A stretch of DNA of 64,000 nt from CAZMVY01 sp964617875 (lineage in GTDB: Bacteria > Planctomycetota > Phycisphaerae > UBA1845 > PWPN01), in the NCBI GenBank assembly GCA_964617875.1, contig CAZUAI010000013.1:1-64000 (forward strand), read 5' to 3'. How positions within the stretch are numbered: position 1 is the first letter of the stretch; every line of letters starts with the position of its first letter. The notes beneath the pieces were generated by a model. The model saw nothing but the letters and a program-made list of their open reading frames with translations. It ran no database searches and was not told the DNA's origin. A program made the translations under genes and the position numbers. Positions 7,331 through 15,378 of the stretch are shown here, in pieces.

Positions 7331-8783
7331 CATCCAGATCCACGACGCGCCCCAGGACCCGGCGGTAGCGCCGGACGACCGGACCGGCCTGGTCGCGGAG
7401 GAACTCGTCCGTCTGCTCGGCGCTCAGGCCGGCGTAGCGCCGGGCGTCGAGGGCCCTCGACCAGTCGATCCTCGCGAACGCCGGGTCGGCCTGGAGGCGC
7501 TCGATCAGGTCGTTCGGCTTGCCGTTCAGCTTCACCTCGCGGGCGGCGGCGTGCGCGTGCTGCCGGATCCGCTCGTGCAGGGCCTGGCGGTTGGCGGCCT
7601 GGCGGTCGCCGCGCTTCATCGCCGAGGCGACGGCCTCCATGAGGATCTCCTCGGTCGCCATGAACGGCAACTCGGCCCGCACGTGCGCGGCGATCGTCCG
7701 CGGATACACGACCATCCCGCGGGCGACGTGCGTCACGATCCGCAGGATGCCGTCCGTCGCGAGGAACGCCTCGGGAATGCTCAGCCGCTTGTTCGCCGAG
7801 TCGTCCAGCGTCCGCTCGAGCCACTGCTCGGCGGCGTTCTGCAGGGGCGAGCCGGCGATCGACAGCACGTACCGCGCCAGGCCCGTCGCCCGCTCGCAGA
7901 GCATCGGGTTGCGCTTGTAGGCCATCGCGCTGCTGCCGACCTGGCCCTTCTCGAACGGCTCCTCCATCTCCTTGAGGTTCGCCAGCAGCCGCAGGTCGTT
8001 CGCGAACTTGTGGGCGCTCGCCGCGATGCCGGCCAGCGCGAACGCCGCCTGGCCGTCCACCTTGCGCGAGTACGTCTGGCCCGTGACGGGCTCGACGCGG
8101 TGGAAGCCGAGCTTCCGCGCGACGATCTGCTCGAGCCGCCGCACCTTCGCCGCGTTGCCCAGCAGCGAGAGGAAGCTCGCCTGCGTCCCCGTCGCCCCGC
8201 GGATGCCGCGGAAGCGGAGCGACGCCAGCCGCGCCTCGACCTCCTCGAGATCGCGGACGAAATCCCAGCACCACAGGCACGCCCGCTTGCCGACCGTCGT
8301 GAGCTGCGCCGGCTGGTAGTGCGTGAAGCCCAGCGCGGGCAGGTTGCGGTATCGCCGCGCGAACCGGCCCAGGGCCTCGATCACGTTGGCGAGCCACGCG
8401 GCGATCAGCCGCAGCGCCTCCCGCAGGATGAGCAGGTCGGCGTTGTCCACGATGTCCATGCTCGTCGCGCCCAGGTGCAGGATGCCGCGGGCCGACGGGG
8501 CCGCGTCGCCGAACGTGTGCAGGTGCGCCATCACGTCGTGCCGCGTCTGCTTCTCGTACTTCGCGGCGCGGTCGAAGTCGATGTCCTCGCACGCCCGGTG
8601 CAGCTCGGCGATCTGGGCGGCGGTGATGCTCATGCCGAGGTCGCGCTGGGCCTCGGCCAGGGCGATCCAGATCCGCCGCCACGTCAGGATCCGCCGGTAC
8701 GGCGAGAAGATTTCGCACATCTCGGGCGAGGCGTTGCGGCTGACCAGCGGGTTTTCGTACGTGTTGCGGGTTCGTTTGGCCAT
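7326..8783 (-). CDS. purB: adenylosuccinate lyase
   Basis: PurB catalyses two steps of purine synthesis: SAICAR to AICAR and adenylosuccinate to AMP, each releasing fumarate. The 485-residue protein has the fumarase/aspartase-superfamily blocks in order: TRHDVMAHLHTF with GILHLGATSMDI (substrate-binding HxGATSxD), FTHYQPAQLTT, and the signature loop GSSAMAYKRNP with the catalytic Ser. Most family members have MPHKRNP or MPYKRNP, so MAYKRNP is a mild variant. The ATG at 8783 has no Shine-Dalgarno sequence, but a promoter ends 10 nt upstream, so the mRNA is probably almost leaderless. It is not next to other pur genes; purM is 25 kb away. Confidence 0.95.
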   Translation of the reverse strand: MAKRTRNTYENPLVSRNASPEMCEIFSPYRRILTWRRIWIALAEAQRDLGMSITAAQIAELHRACEDIDFDRAAKYEKQTRHDVMAHLHTFGDAAPSARGILHLGATSMDIVDNADLLILREALRLIAAWLANVIEALGRFARRYRNLPALGFTHYQPAQLTTVGKRACLWCWDFVRDLEEVEARLASLRFRGIRGATGTQASFLSLLGNAAKVRRLEQIVARKLGFHRVEPVTGQTYSRKVDGQAAFALAGIAASAHKFANDLRLLANLKEMEEPFEKGQVGSSAMAYKRNPMLCERATGLARYVLSIAGSPLQNAAEQWLERTLDDSANKRLSIPEAFLATDGILRIVTHVARGMVVYPRTIAAHVRAELPFMATEEILMEAVASAMKRGDRQAANRQALHERIRQHAHAAAREVKLNGKPNDLIERLQADPAFARIDWSRALDARRYAGLSAEQTDEFLRDQAGPVVRRYRRVLGRVVDLDV

Positions 8784-8793
8784 GGCGGCGGCG

Positions 8794-8822
8794 AGTGTAG
8801 GCCCGACCGCGCGCGGGGTCAA
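8794..8822 (-). promoter_or_regulatory. purB promoter TTGACC-N17-TACACT
   Basis: Read on the minus strand, TTGACC (8817-8822) and TACACT (8794-8799) are 17 nt apart, and the purB ATG lies only 10 nt after the -10. The -35 overlaps the stop codon of the upstream UroD-family gene. This supports independent, near-leaderless transcription of purB. Confidence 0.7.
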
Positions 8823-9808
8823 CGGGCCGGCCGACGCCACGCCCTGGTCGTGCGCACCAGCTCGACGATGTTTGCGACGGGCGTCTCCGCGGGCAGGTCG
8901 CAGCCGGTCGAGAGGATGAAGTTCTCGTGCTCGGCCATCGCGTCGAGCAGGGCGAGCGTGTCGTGGCGCACCTTCTCGGGCGTGCCCTGGAGCATCGTGC
9001 CGACCGGATCGACGTTGCCGATGAGCACGACGTCGCCCGGGATCTCCCGGGCGATGCGCGGAAGATCGACCACCGAGTCGAGGCTCAGCCCCTGGACGCC
9101 CGTCTCGCACATCCCGCCGACAAGGTGGTGCGTGTTGCCGCAGATGTGCAGGACCGTCCGGGTGGCCAGGTGGCGGACGACGCTCTCGACGCTCCGGCCG
9201 GCGAACTCCCAGTAGGCGCCGGGCGAGAGAATGACGGCCGTGGGGTCAAGGATGCAGACGATCTCGGCCCCGGCGGCCTGGAGCGCCTTGGCGTACTCGA
9301 TGACGACGTGCTCGCAGAAGTTCACGGCCGCGAGCACCACGTCGGGCGTGTCCACCGTCGCGAGCGCGATGTCGCTCGCCCCCATCATGAGGCCGGCCAG
9401 CGTGAACGGGCCGATGACGAAGCTGCCGACGGGGACCTTCAGCTCCTTCGACAGCAGCCGCACCGTCTCGAGAAAGACCCAGACGCGGCCGTCGTACAGA
9501 ACATCCACCACCTTGTACTGGTCGAGGTCGGCGACCGTCTTGACCGGGTGCCACTCGACCGTCGCCGTCTCGTCCAGCGGAAAGCGGACCGGCAGCCCCA
9601 GCGCGCCCGCCTCGACCGAGAGGTCCATCATCGTGAACATGGCGTCGGCCGCGGTGGCCTCCGCCAGCTTGTACAGCGAGCGGACCTGCAGCTCCGCGTT
9701 GAACATGTTCTGCTTGACGGACGACCGCGTCAGCTGGACGCCCGGATACCCGGCAAGCGGCACGGCCAGTCGGCGCGGTGATTCTCGGACGATATCGATC
9801 AATCGCAT
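8819..9808 (-). CDS. uroporphyrinogen decarboxylase (URO-D) family protein, MtaA-like
   Basis: The 329-residue protein has the URO-D fold with MtaA/MtbA-like motifs: GSFVIGPFTLAGLMMG, CILDPTAVILSPGAYWEF, the zinc-ligand-type HICGNT, a VVLIGNVDP strand and a terminal STGCDLPAETP. Methylcobamide:CoM methyltransferases use the equivalent His and Cys to hold zinc and activate a thiol. The substrate here is unknown, and this is not HemE. The ATG at 9808 is chosen because the longer frame to 9904 would run past the promoter at 9849-9877. It lies 35 bp upstream of purB but they have separate promoters. Confidence 0.8.
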   Translation of the reverse strand: MRLIDIVRESPRRLAVPLAGYPGVQLTRSSVKQNMFNAELQVRSLYKLAEATAADAMFTMMDLSVEAGALGLPVRFPLDETATVEWHPVKTVADLDQYKVVDVLYDGRVWVFLETVRLLSKELKVPVGSFVIGPFTLAGLMMGASDIALATVDTPDVVLAAVNFCEHVVIEYAKALQAAGAEIVCILDPTAVILSPGAYWEFAGRSVESVVRHLATRTVLHICGNTHHLVGGMCETGVQGLSLDSVVDLPRIAREIPGDVVLIGNVDPVGTMLQGTPEKVRHDTLALLDAMAEHENFILSTGCDLPAETPVANIVELVRTTRAWRRPAR

Positions 9809-9848
9809 GCGTATGACCCCCTGCGGCCGGATGACCAGCGGAACCATC

Positions 9849-9877
9849 ACTCTACGAAAAGGCGCCCGGCCGGTCAA
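9849..9877 (-). promoter_or_regulatory. promoter of the second UroD-family gene, TTGACC-N17-TAGAGT
   Basis: On the minus strand TTGACC (9872-9877) and TAGAGT (9849-9854) are separated by 17 nt. It fires toward the gene starting at 9808 with a leader of about 34 nt, back to back with the plus-strand promoter at 9885-9912. Confidence 0.65.
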
Positions 9878-9884
9878 GGCGGCG

Positions 9885-9912
9885 TTGCCGATCCGCCGCC
9901 GCACGCTATCCT
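9885..9912 (+). promoter_or_regulatory. plus-strand promoter TTGCCG-N16-TATCCT, leaderless arrangement
   Basis: TTGCCG at 9885-9890 and TATCCT at 9907-9912 are 16 nt apart. The ATG at 9922 begins 9 nt after the -10 and has no Shine-Dalgarno sequence, so translation probably starts at or within a few bases of the mRNA 5' end. Confidence 0.5.
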
Positions 9913-9921
9913 GACGGCGGC

Positions 9922-10533
9922 ATGATCGACAGCGACCGGGCGGTTCATGGGTTTGCCGAATTGACGCTCTTTGCGGCGGTCGCCCCGTGCAGGGCGTGCT
10001 CCCGGCGGGGGCTTGTCATCGGCGATGTCCGCGTGGAGCAGGACGCGGCGGGCAATTCCTTTGTCGCGGACGCGTCGTGTGCGCAATGCGGCGAGGAGAC
10101 GTCGCTCGAAATCCGCGTGCGGCCATGCGACCCGGCGCACCTCCGACCGGCGGCGGTTCGCCGTATCCCGATGATTATCAATCCGACGGGCGAAGTCTCC
10201 GAGTGGATCGACGCGGCGCAATGGCTGACGCTCTACCGCATGGCGATGGAAGCCGCCGCGGCCCAGCCGGAGCGGCGGCTGTCGCGGGCCGTCCTGATCG
10301 AGGCGGGACAGTGCCTCGCCGAGGCCCTCCGGTTCTACCCGGCCGACAGCGACATCCCGCCGAAGTCCGCCTTCTTCACGGCGGAGACGCTCGAACGGTT
10401 TCGCGAACACCCGCACGTCTTCGCGCGGCAGCGGCTGGTCGAGCTGGCGGCGGCGCTGCCGACATCCACGGTCGATCCGCCGGTCCCGGTCCTGTCGAAC
10501 CGGCCGGCGGGGACAAAGTGGTGGCTGCGATGA
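9922..10533 (+). CDS. unknown protein with a CxxC-CxxC zinc-ribbon-like N-terminus (203 aa)
   Basis: C23-x2-C26 and C53-x2-C56 are separated by 26 residues containing alternating beta-strand residues, which fits a small zinc ribbon. The rest is largely helical (LYRMAMEAAAAQ, AVLIEAGQCLAEALRFY, ETLERFREHPHVFARQRLVELAAAL). The protein has no signal peptide or membrane segment, so it is probably cytoplasmic. Its stop overlaps the start of the next gene (ATGA, 10530-10533), which encodes an exported protein. I recognise no family and propose no function. Confidence 0.6.
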   Translation: MIDSDRAVHGFAELTLFAAVAPCRACSRRGLVIGDVRVEQDAAGNSFVADASCAQCGEETSLEIRVRPCDPAHLRPAAVRRIPMIINPTGEVSEWIDAAQWLTLYRMAMEAAAAQPERRLSRAVLIEAGQCLAEALRFYPADSDIPPKSAFFTAETLERFREHPHVFARQRLVELAAALPTSTVDPPVPVLSNRPAGTKWWLR

Positions 10534-12074
10534 TCCGCCGCGGACGACAGCCACGATCCTTCGGCCTTCGTTCGGGCGCCCTGCTCGCCCTGACGTTCTC
10601 CGTCGCACCGACGGCGGGCGCGGCGGAGGCGGCCTCGACGCAACCGACATCCGTCCCGGCAACCCACGCCGCCGGAGCCGACGCCGGCTTCGCGCTCGTT
10701 CGTCGGCGGGCGAGCCTGGCGCAATGGGACCGCGAACTCGAACGCTACCGGATCGACGGCGACATCCGCACGCACCTCTTCTTCCGCTATGCCGACGATC
10801 CCGGCATGCGCGCCACGATCGCCTGCCTGCTGCAAACCGAACGATTGTTGCGGGATTTCTGCGGAATGCCGCCCCGCCCCGGCCCGCCGGCCGTTCCCGG
10901 CGGCACTTCGGCCCCGGCCCGCGACACGGCGCGCCTGGATGCCAGGGAAGCGGACGAGCTGTTCCGCTGGGGCGAAGACGCCCTTCGCCGCGTGCGAAGC
11001 GGCGCCCGCCCGGCCGGGTTCCGTCCGGACCGCGAGTTGCCGTCGCCGTCGCAACTGGTCGTCGGCTGGGCGATCCAGGATTCATCGCCGGGCGTCTTCG
11101 ACGCGGCGACCGACTTGGATCTCGCCGCGTGCCTCGGCGCCAAGGTCTTCGTCGATGCCCGGGCCGGCGTCCCCGAGCCGCAGTCGCAGTCGCTTGCGGG
11201 ACGCGCGCGGTTTCTCGGCGTTGCGTACATGCCGCTGACGGCGGCCGACAGCACAACGCGCCTTCCGACGACCGGATACGAGACCGACGCGGTCGGGGCC
11301 TGGCGATGCGCGCTCTGGCTCCGGGCGCTCTCGCGAGAACGTTCGCTGATCTTCTCGCTGGACGACGCGGCGCGACGGCGGCCCTGGCTGGTCGAGGCAA
11401 CGGCCGCGTGCGGCATCGACTTCCTGCGCCTCGCCGATGTCCTGCAGCGGTTCCCGGCGCCGGCCGACGTGGCCGTCTTCGGCGAGGCCCGCCGGGCGCG
11501 CGCCGTCCGCGACGTCCTCGCCGATGTACAGGTCCCCGCCGAAGCCATCGCGCCCGACGTCCTCGCCGCCGTTGAGCGGATGCGCCAATACCGCGTCCTG
11601 ATCCTCGCCGATGCCGATCACGTCGCGTCCGGACTGCTCGACGGCATCCGCCGCTTTCGCGAAGGGGGCGGCATTCTGGCGGCCGTGGGCCGGTGCCTTT
11701 CCGACGTCCCCCGTTCCGGCCGTGAAGGGATTCCGTTCGACCTCATGACGCCGGGCGACCGGCTCGACCCGTTGTGCAGCTACCTGAGCCGCCTCCGCGA
11801 CCGCGGAACGATCCTGGCGGATCAGGTCCTTCCCGTGTCGCCCGCCGGAGATCCCGTTCCCGGCCTGCGGTCCGGCTCGGCACGCGACGGACAGGGCCGC
11901 CCGGTCGCGTACTTCGTCAATCCCTCGCCCCGGCCGGCCGCGTTACGGCTGCTTCGGGGGGGGCGTCCCGTTGCCGGCCGGGTTCGCGATCTGCTGTGCG
12001 ACACGACCCTCGACCTGATCGCGTCGCCGGTCGTGCTTCCGCCGTACGCCGTGTGGATTCTGCGGCTTCCATAG
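10530..12074 (+). CDS. secreted protein of unknown function with a glutamine-amidotransferase-like segment (514 aa)
   Basis: Translation is coupled to the upstream gene through a 4-bp overlap, which fixes the ATG at 10530; the frame is open further upstream but only as a shadow. A basic N-terminus and hydrophobic core (ALLALTFSVAPTAGAAEA) form a signal peptide. The middle resembles the barrel portion of carbohydrate-active proteins. Around residues 350-400 the pattern RVLILADADHV followed by GIRRFREGGGILAAVGR resembles the class-I GATase-like domain that follows the barrel in GH42 and related secreted proteins. Glycan processing is possible, but no catalytic acid pair can be assigned. Confidence 0.55.
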   Translation: MIRRGRQPRSFGLRSGALLALTFSVAPTAGAAEAASTQPTSVPATHAAGADAGFALVRRRASLAQWDRELERYRIDGDIRTHLFFRYADDPGMRATIACLLQTERLLRDFCGMPPRPGPPAVPGGTSAPARDTARLDAREADELFRWGEDALRRVRSGARPAGFRPDRELPSPSQLVVGWAIQDSSPGVFDAATDLDLAACLGAKVFVDARAGVPEPQSQSLAGRARFLGVAYMPLTAADSTTRLPTTGYETDAVGAWRCALWLRALSRERSLIFSLDDAARRRPWLVEATAACGIDFLRLADVLQRFPAPADVAVFGEARRARAVRDVLADVQVPAEAIAPDVLAAVERMRQYRVLILADADHVASGLLDGIRRFREGGGILAAVGRCLSDVPRSGREGIPFDLMTPGDRLDPLCSYLSRLRDRGTILADQVLPVSPAGDPVPGLRSGSARDGQGRPVAYFVNPSPRPAALRLLRGGRPVAGRVRDLLCDTTLDLIASPVVLPPYAVWILRLP

Positions 12075-12120
12075 CTCTCGCCTTGACCACCGAGGGCCGA
12101 CGGCGGAAACTCTCCATACT

Positions 12121-13080
12121 ATGAGCCCGTCCAGAACACCCAGGGGCCCGGTCCCGACCGTCCTCGCCGCGCTGGCCGCGGCGCTGGCGGCATGGCCCGG
12201 CTGCGGCGACGTCGAGTTCAATTGGCAGCGATCCGGGCAGACGGGTCCTACGCCGAGGCCCGGCCCGGAGAGCCGGCGCCCCGGCACGCCGGCGAGAGAA
12301 ACGGCGGCGCCCGCTCCCCCGGCAGCCCCGCAACCGGCCTCGAGACCCGCCGGCACGGCGACCCGCCCGGCACGGGCGCCATCGCCGGGCGACGCGGCCC
12401 CGACGGCCGACTACTTCCAGCTGATTCTCTTCAACGAGACGGTCCCGCCGACCGTCCCCCGGAACTTCATGCACATCCGGCTGGGCCGGGGGTCTGCGCC
12501 CGAGGTGGGCGCGGTCCTGGGCCGGCTGTATTGTCCCGTCGGCATGCAGGGGCAGAGCCGCTTCGTGATCGTCTACGGTTCGCAGCAGGAGTGGCAGGCG
12601 GCGGCGGAGTTCGTCCGGCTGATCGACGTCGCCGCCGCGCCCGACACCGGCGAGCCGGCCGCCGGGCCGCCGATCGAGGACTTTCAGCGGGCGGTGGCCG
12701 CGTTGATGGCCGCCAGCCGCCTTGGGGCGGTTGACCGTCCCGGCCTGGCGAAGGCGGCGGCGGCGTTCGAACGGATCGCCGGGTCGGAGCAGGCCCCGGG
12801 CGAGCTTCGGTGGGCGGGCGCGATGCTCGCGAGCGACCTGTACGCGCGGGCGGTCTTCGATTACGCGCGGGCGCAGCAGCTCTACATGGCGGCGGCGGGC
12901 ATCGCCCCGGCGGGCTCCGTCGAGCAGATGAACGCCCTGTACCAGCGCGCGCGGACCGACCTGGCCAACGGGAGGAAGGACCGGGCGGATCCCCTGTTCG
13001 CCACGGTCGTTTCGCAGTTCACGGCCTACCGGCAGTCGGAAGTGTATCAGCGCTGCCGGCGGGCGCTCGAGGCGAAGTAG
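12121..13080 (+). CDS. proline-rich lipoprotein with TPR-like C-terminus (319 aa)
   Basis: A lipobox-like WPGC at about residues 25-28 follows a hydrophobic Ala/Leu signal. Residues about 35-95 are Pro/Ala/Arg-rich and low in complexity, as expected of an envelope tether. The next part (FQLILFNETVPPTVPRNFMHIRLG) is an ordered domain of unknown type. From about residue 180 onward paired helices rich in Ala and Tyr resemble TPRs (LYARAVFDYARAQQLYMAA, ALYQRARTDLANGRKDRADPLF). The gene sits 49 bp before the MlaF-like ATPase gene and could work with that lipid-transport module, which is an inference from position only. Confidence 0.55.
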   Translation: MSPSRTPRGPVPTVLAALAAALAAWPGCGDVEFNWQRSGQTGPTPRPGPESRRPGTPARETAAPAPPAAPQPASRPAGTATRPARAPSPGDAAPTADYFQLILFNETVPPTVPRNFMHIRLGRGSAPEVGAVLGRLYCPVGMQGQSRFVIVYGSQQEWQAAAEFVRLIDVAAAPDTGEPAAGPPIEDFQRAVAALMAASRLGAVDRPGLAKAAAAFERIAGSEQAPGELRWAGAMLASDLYARAVFDYARAQQLYMAAAGIAPAGSVEQMNALYQRARTDLANGRKDRADPLFATVVSQFTAYRQSEVYQRCRRALEAK

Positions 13081-13129
13081 GCCTTCCGCGCGGGGCGCCG
13101 GCGGCGGCGGGCGGAGTGATGGGCGACGC

Positions 13130-13996
13130 GTGACGGATGACGTGGTCATTTCGGTTCGGAACCTGGTGAAGTCGTTCGCCAATGAGAGCGGCGAGGAGGT
13201 CCGCGTCCTTGACGACGTCAACCTGGACATCCGCCGCGGCGAGACGCTCGTCATCATGGGCGGGTCCGGCTGCGGCAAGAGCACGCTGCTGAATTGCCTC
13301 ATCGGCGAGTATACGCCCAACGCCGGGCAGATCATCTACAGGACGAGCGACATGCCCGAGCCGCGGGACATCGTGGGCATGTCCGACCAGGCGCTCAACG
13401 CCGTCCGCAAGCGGTTCGGCATCCTCTTTCAGAGCGGGGCGCTCTTCAACTCCATGACCGTGTCCGAGAACGTCTCCCTCCCGCTGCGGGAGCACTCCTA
13501 CGTGGACCCGTCCGTCATCGACATCGTGGTCGTCATGAAGCTCCAGCAGGTCCACATGCTCGAGCACCGCGACAAGATGCCCGCCCAGCTCTCCGGCGGG
13601 CAGAAGAAACGCGCGGGCCTCGCCCGGGCGACCGCGCTCGACCCGGAGATCCTGTTCTACGACGAGCCGTCGGCCGGGCTCGACCCGGTGACGTCGGCGG
13701 CGATCGACACGCTGATCATCGACCTGTCCAAGAAGCTGCACGTGACGAGCGTCGTCGTCACGCACGAGATGGACTCCGCGTTCCGCATCGCCGACCGCAT
13801 GTGCATGCTCGACCGGGGCCGCGTGCTCCGCCTCGCGACGCGGGAGGAGTTCGACGCCCTCCGGCAGCGGCGCGAGGCCGACCTCCAGACGCGCGAGGAC
13901 CGCCTGATCTACCAGTTCCTCCACGGCAACGCGAACGGCCCCCTGACCGACGCCAGCGGGATGAGCGAATTCGAGAAGCTGATTATCGAAGGCTGA
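13130..13996 (+). CDS. ABC transporter ATP-binding protein, MlaF/Mkl-like
   Basis: This is the ATPase of a phospholipid or lipophile importer-type complex that works with MCE proteins at the inner membrane. Walker A is GGSGCGKST (residues 44-52), the signature is LSGGQ (154-158), and Walker B ILFYDEPSAGLD carries Glu179. The Q-loop reads ILFQSGALF, typical of the MlaF branch, and the switch His lies in VVVTHEMDSAF. The start is a GTG at 13130; ATG 13119 is out of frame and stops. An MCE protein follows 10 bp downstream, but the usual MlaE-type permease gene is absent from the surrounding window. Confidence 0.85.
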   Translation: MTDDVVISVRNLVKSFANESGEEVRVLDDVNLDIRRGETLVIMGGSGCGKSTLLNCLIGEYTPNAGQIIYRTSDMPEPRDIVGMSDQALNAVRKRFGILFQSGALFNSMTVSENVSLPLREHSYVDPSVIDIVVVMKLQQVHMLEHRDKMPAQLSGGQKKRAGLARATALDPEILFYDEPSAGLDPVTSAAIDTLIIDLSKKLHVTSVVVTHEMDSAFRIADRMCMLDRGRVLRLATREEFDALRQRREADLQTREDRLIYQFLHGNANGPLTDASGMSEFEKLIIEG

Positions 13997-14006
13997 GGCT
14001 GACCAG

Positions 14007-15344
14007 ATGGCCGCACAACAGAATACGTTCAAGGTGGGTCTGACGCTGATCGCGTTCCTGACGCTGTTCGTCGCCGTGCTCGTGTTTATCGCCGGCGGCG
14101 TGCGGACGGGCGGCGAGCAGTTCGTCGTCCGCTTCCCCTCGGAGGAGATGACCGCCCGGCTCAAGAAGGGCGGCGAGGTGGTCTGCGGCGGGCAGACGGT
14201 CGGCACGATCCGCGCGGTGGACCTGCGCGACGCCCCCGGGCCCGACGGAACGCCCCGGCTCTACGTGTACGTCACGGCCGACGTCTCGGCGAAGGTCGCC
14301 CTCCAGGAAGGCTGCGAGATCGTCCCCGGCGAACCGCTGCTCGGCGAGGTCAGCAGGCTCGTCATCCGCAACCGCGGCGGCGGCCGGCCGGTCGATCCGT
14401 CGAAGCCCGTCGAGGGGCAGAAGGCCGCGAGCTTCAGCACGTCTCTCGCCCTGCTCCAGGATCAGCTCGACCCCAGGAAGAAAGACAGCCTCGTCGCCAT
14501 GATCCGCGGCCAGCTCGACGTCAACAACGCCGCCTCGCTGCTCGCCAAGATCCACAAGTCGCTCGACGACCTGAACGAGGTCACGCGGAACGTCAGCCTG
14601 CAGCTCAACCCCGGCCAGCGGAACGTCCTCATGGCCAAGCTCCACGCCGTGCTCGACAACATCAACTCCGCCACGGGCGCCCTCCGCGACCAGACCGACC
14701 CGCAGCGGGGCGAGGCCGCGATGGCGAAGATCCACGCCGCCCTCGATTCGCTGAACAAGGCGCTGGCCACCGTGACGGCCACGCTCGAAGAAAGCCGTGC
14801 CCCCGTGCGCGACACCCTGGCCCACGTGCGCAACACCGCCAGGATTCTCGCCGAGGAGATCGCCCCGCGCGTCTCCGCCCAGGTCGATGTCGAAAACGCC
14901 GCCGGGCTCCTCGCCGAGGTTCACGTCGCGATGGACCGCCTCAACCGGTCGTTCGCCGACATCAACAGAATCACCGGCACGGGACGCGACGTCATCGTCT
15001 CCAACAAGGACGCCATCGGCAAGATCGTCGCGAACCTCCTCGACACGAGCGAGCTGATCAAGGCCGGCATCCGCGACGTCACGCTGCACCCGTGGCGGCT
15101 GTTCAAGGAGCCCTCGCCCCAGGAACAGCAGCAGCGGAACATCGTCGATACCGCCCGGATGTTCTCGAACGCCGCCACGCAACTGGACAACGCCACGCTG
15201 CGGCTGAAGGCCGTCATGGACGCCGACGGCGCGACCCCCGGCGACGCCGAGGAACTCATCAGGATCCGCGACGCCCTGCAACGCTCGCTCGAGCAGTTCG
15301 GCCAGGCGGAGCAGGCGCTGTGGAAGCAGTTGGAAGTGCGCTGA
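14007..15344 (+). CDS. MCE-domain (MlaD-like) protein with a 30-residue helical repeat
   Basis: A single N-terminal membrane helix (residues about 9-30) is followed by one MCE domain (FVVRFPSEEMTARLKKGGEVVCGGQTVGTI through about 130). These proteins form hexameric tunnels that carry lipids between membranes. The long C-terminal region is helical and contains a recurring motif K-[IL]-H-x2-LD-x-[LI]-N starting at residues 181, 211 and 241, exactly 30 apart, with a related copy (EVHVAMDRLN) at 304. This periodicity fits an extended coiled-coil needle of the PqiB/YebT type. It lies 10 bp after the ATPase gene. Confidence 0.8.
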   Translation: MAAQQNTFKVGLTLIAFLTLFVAVLVFIAGGVRTGGEQFVVRFPSEEMTARLKKGGEVVCGGQTVGTIRAVDLRDAPGPDGTPRLYVYVTADVSAKVALQEGCEIVPGEPLLGEVSRLVIRNRGGGRPVDPSKPVEGQKAASFSTSLALLQDQLDPRKKDSLVAMIRGQLDVNNAASLLAKIHKSLDDLNEVTRNVSLQLNPGQRNVLMAKLHAVLDNINSATGALRDQTDPQRGEAAMAKIHAALDSLNKALATVTATLEESRAPVRDTLAHVRNTARILAEEIAPRVSAQVDVENAAGLLAEVHVAMDRLNRSFADINRITGTGRDVIVSNKDAIGKIVANLLDTSELIKAGIRDVTLHPWRLFKEPSPQEQQQRNIVDTARMFSNAATQLDNATLRLKAVMDADGATPGDAEELIRIRDALQRSLEQFGQAEQALWKQLEVR

Positions 15345-15378
15345 AAGAACGGGCAAACCACGAAGGGAGTGACGTACC

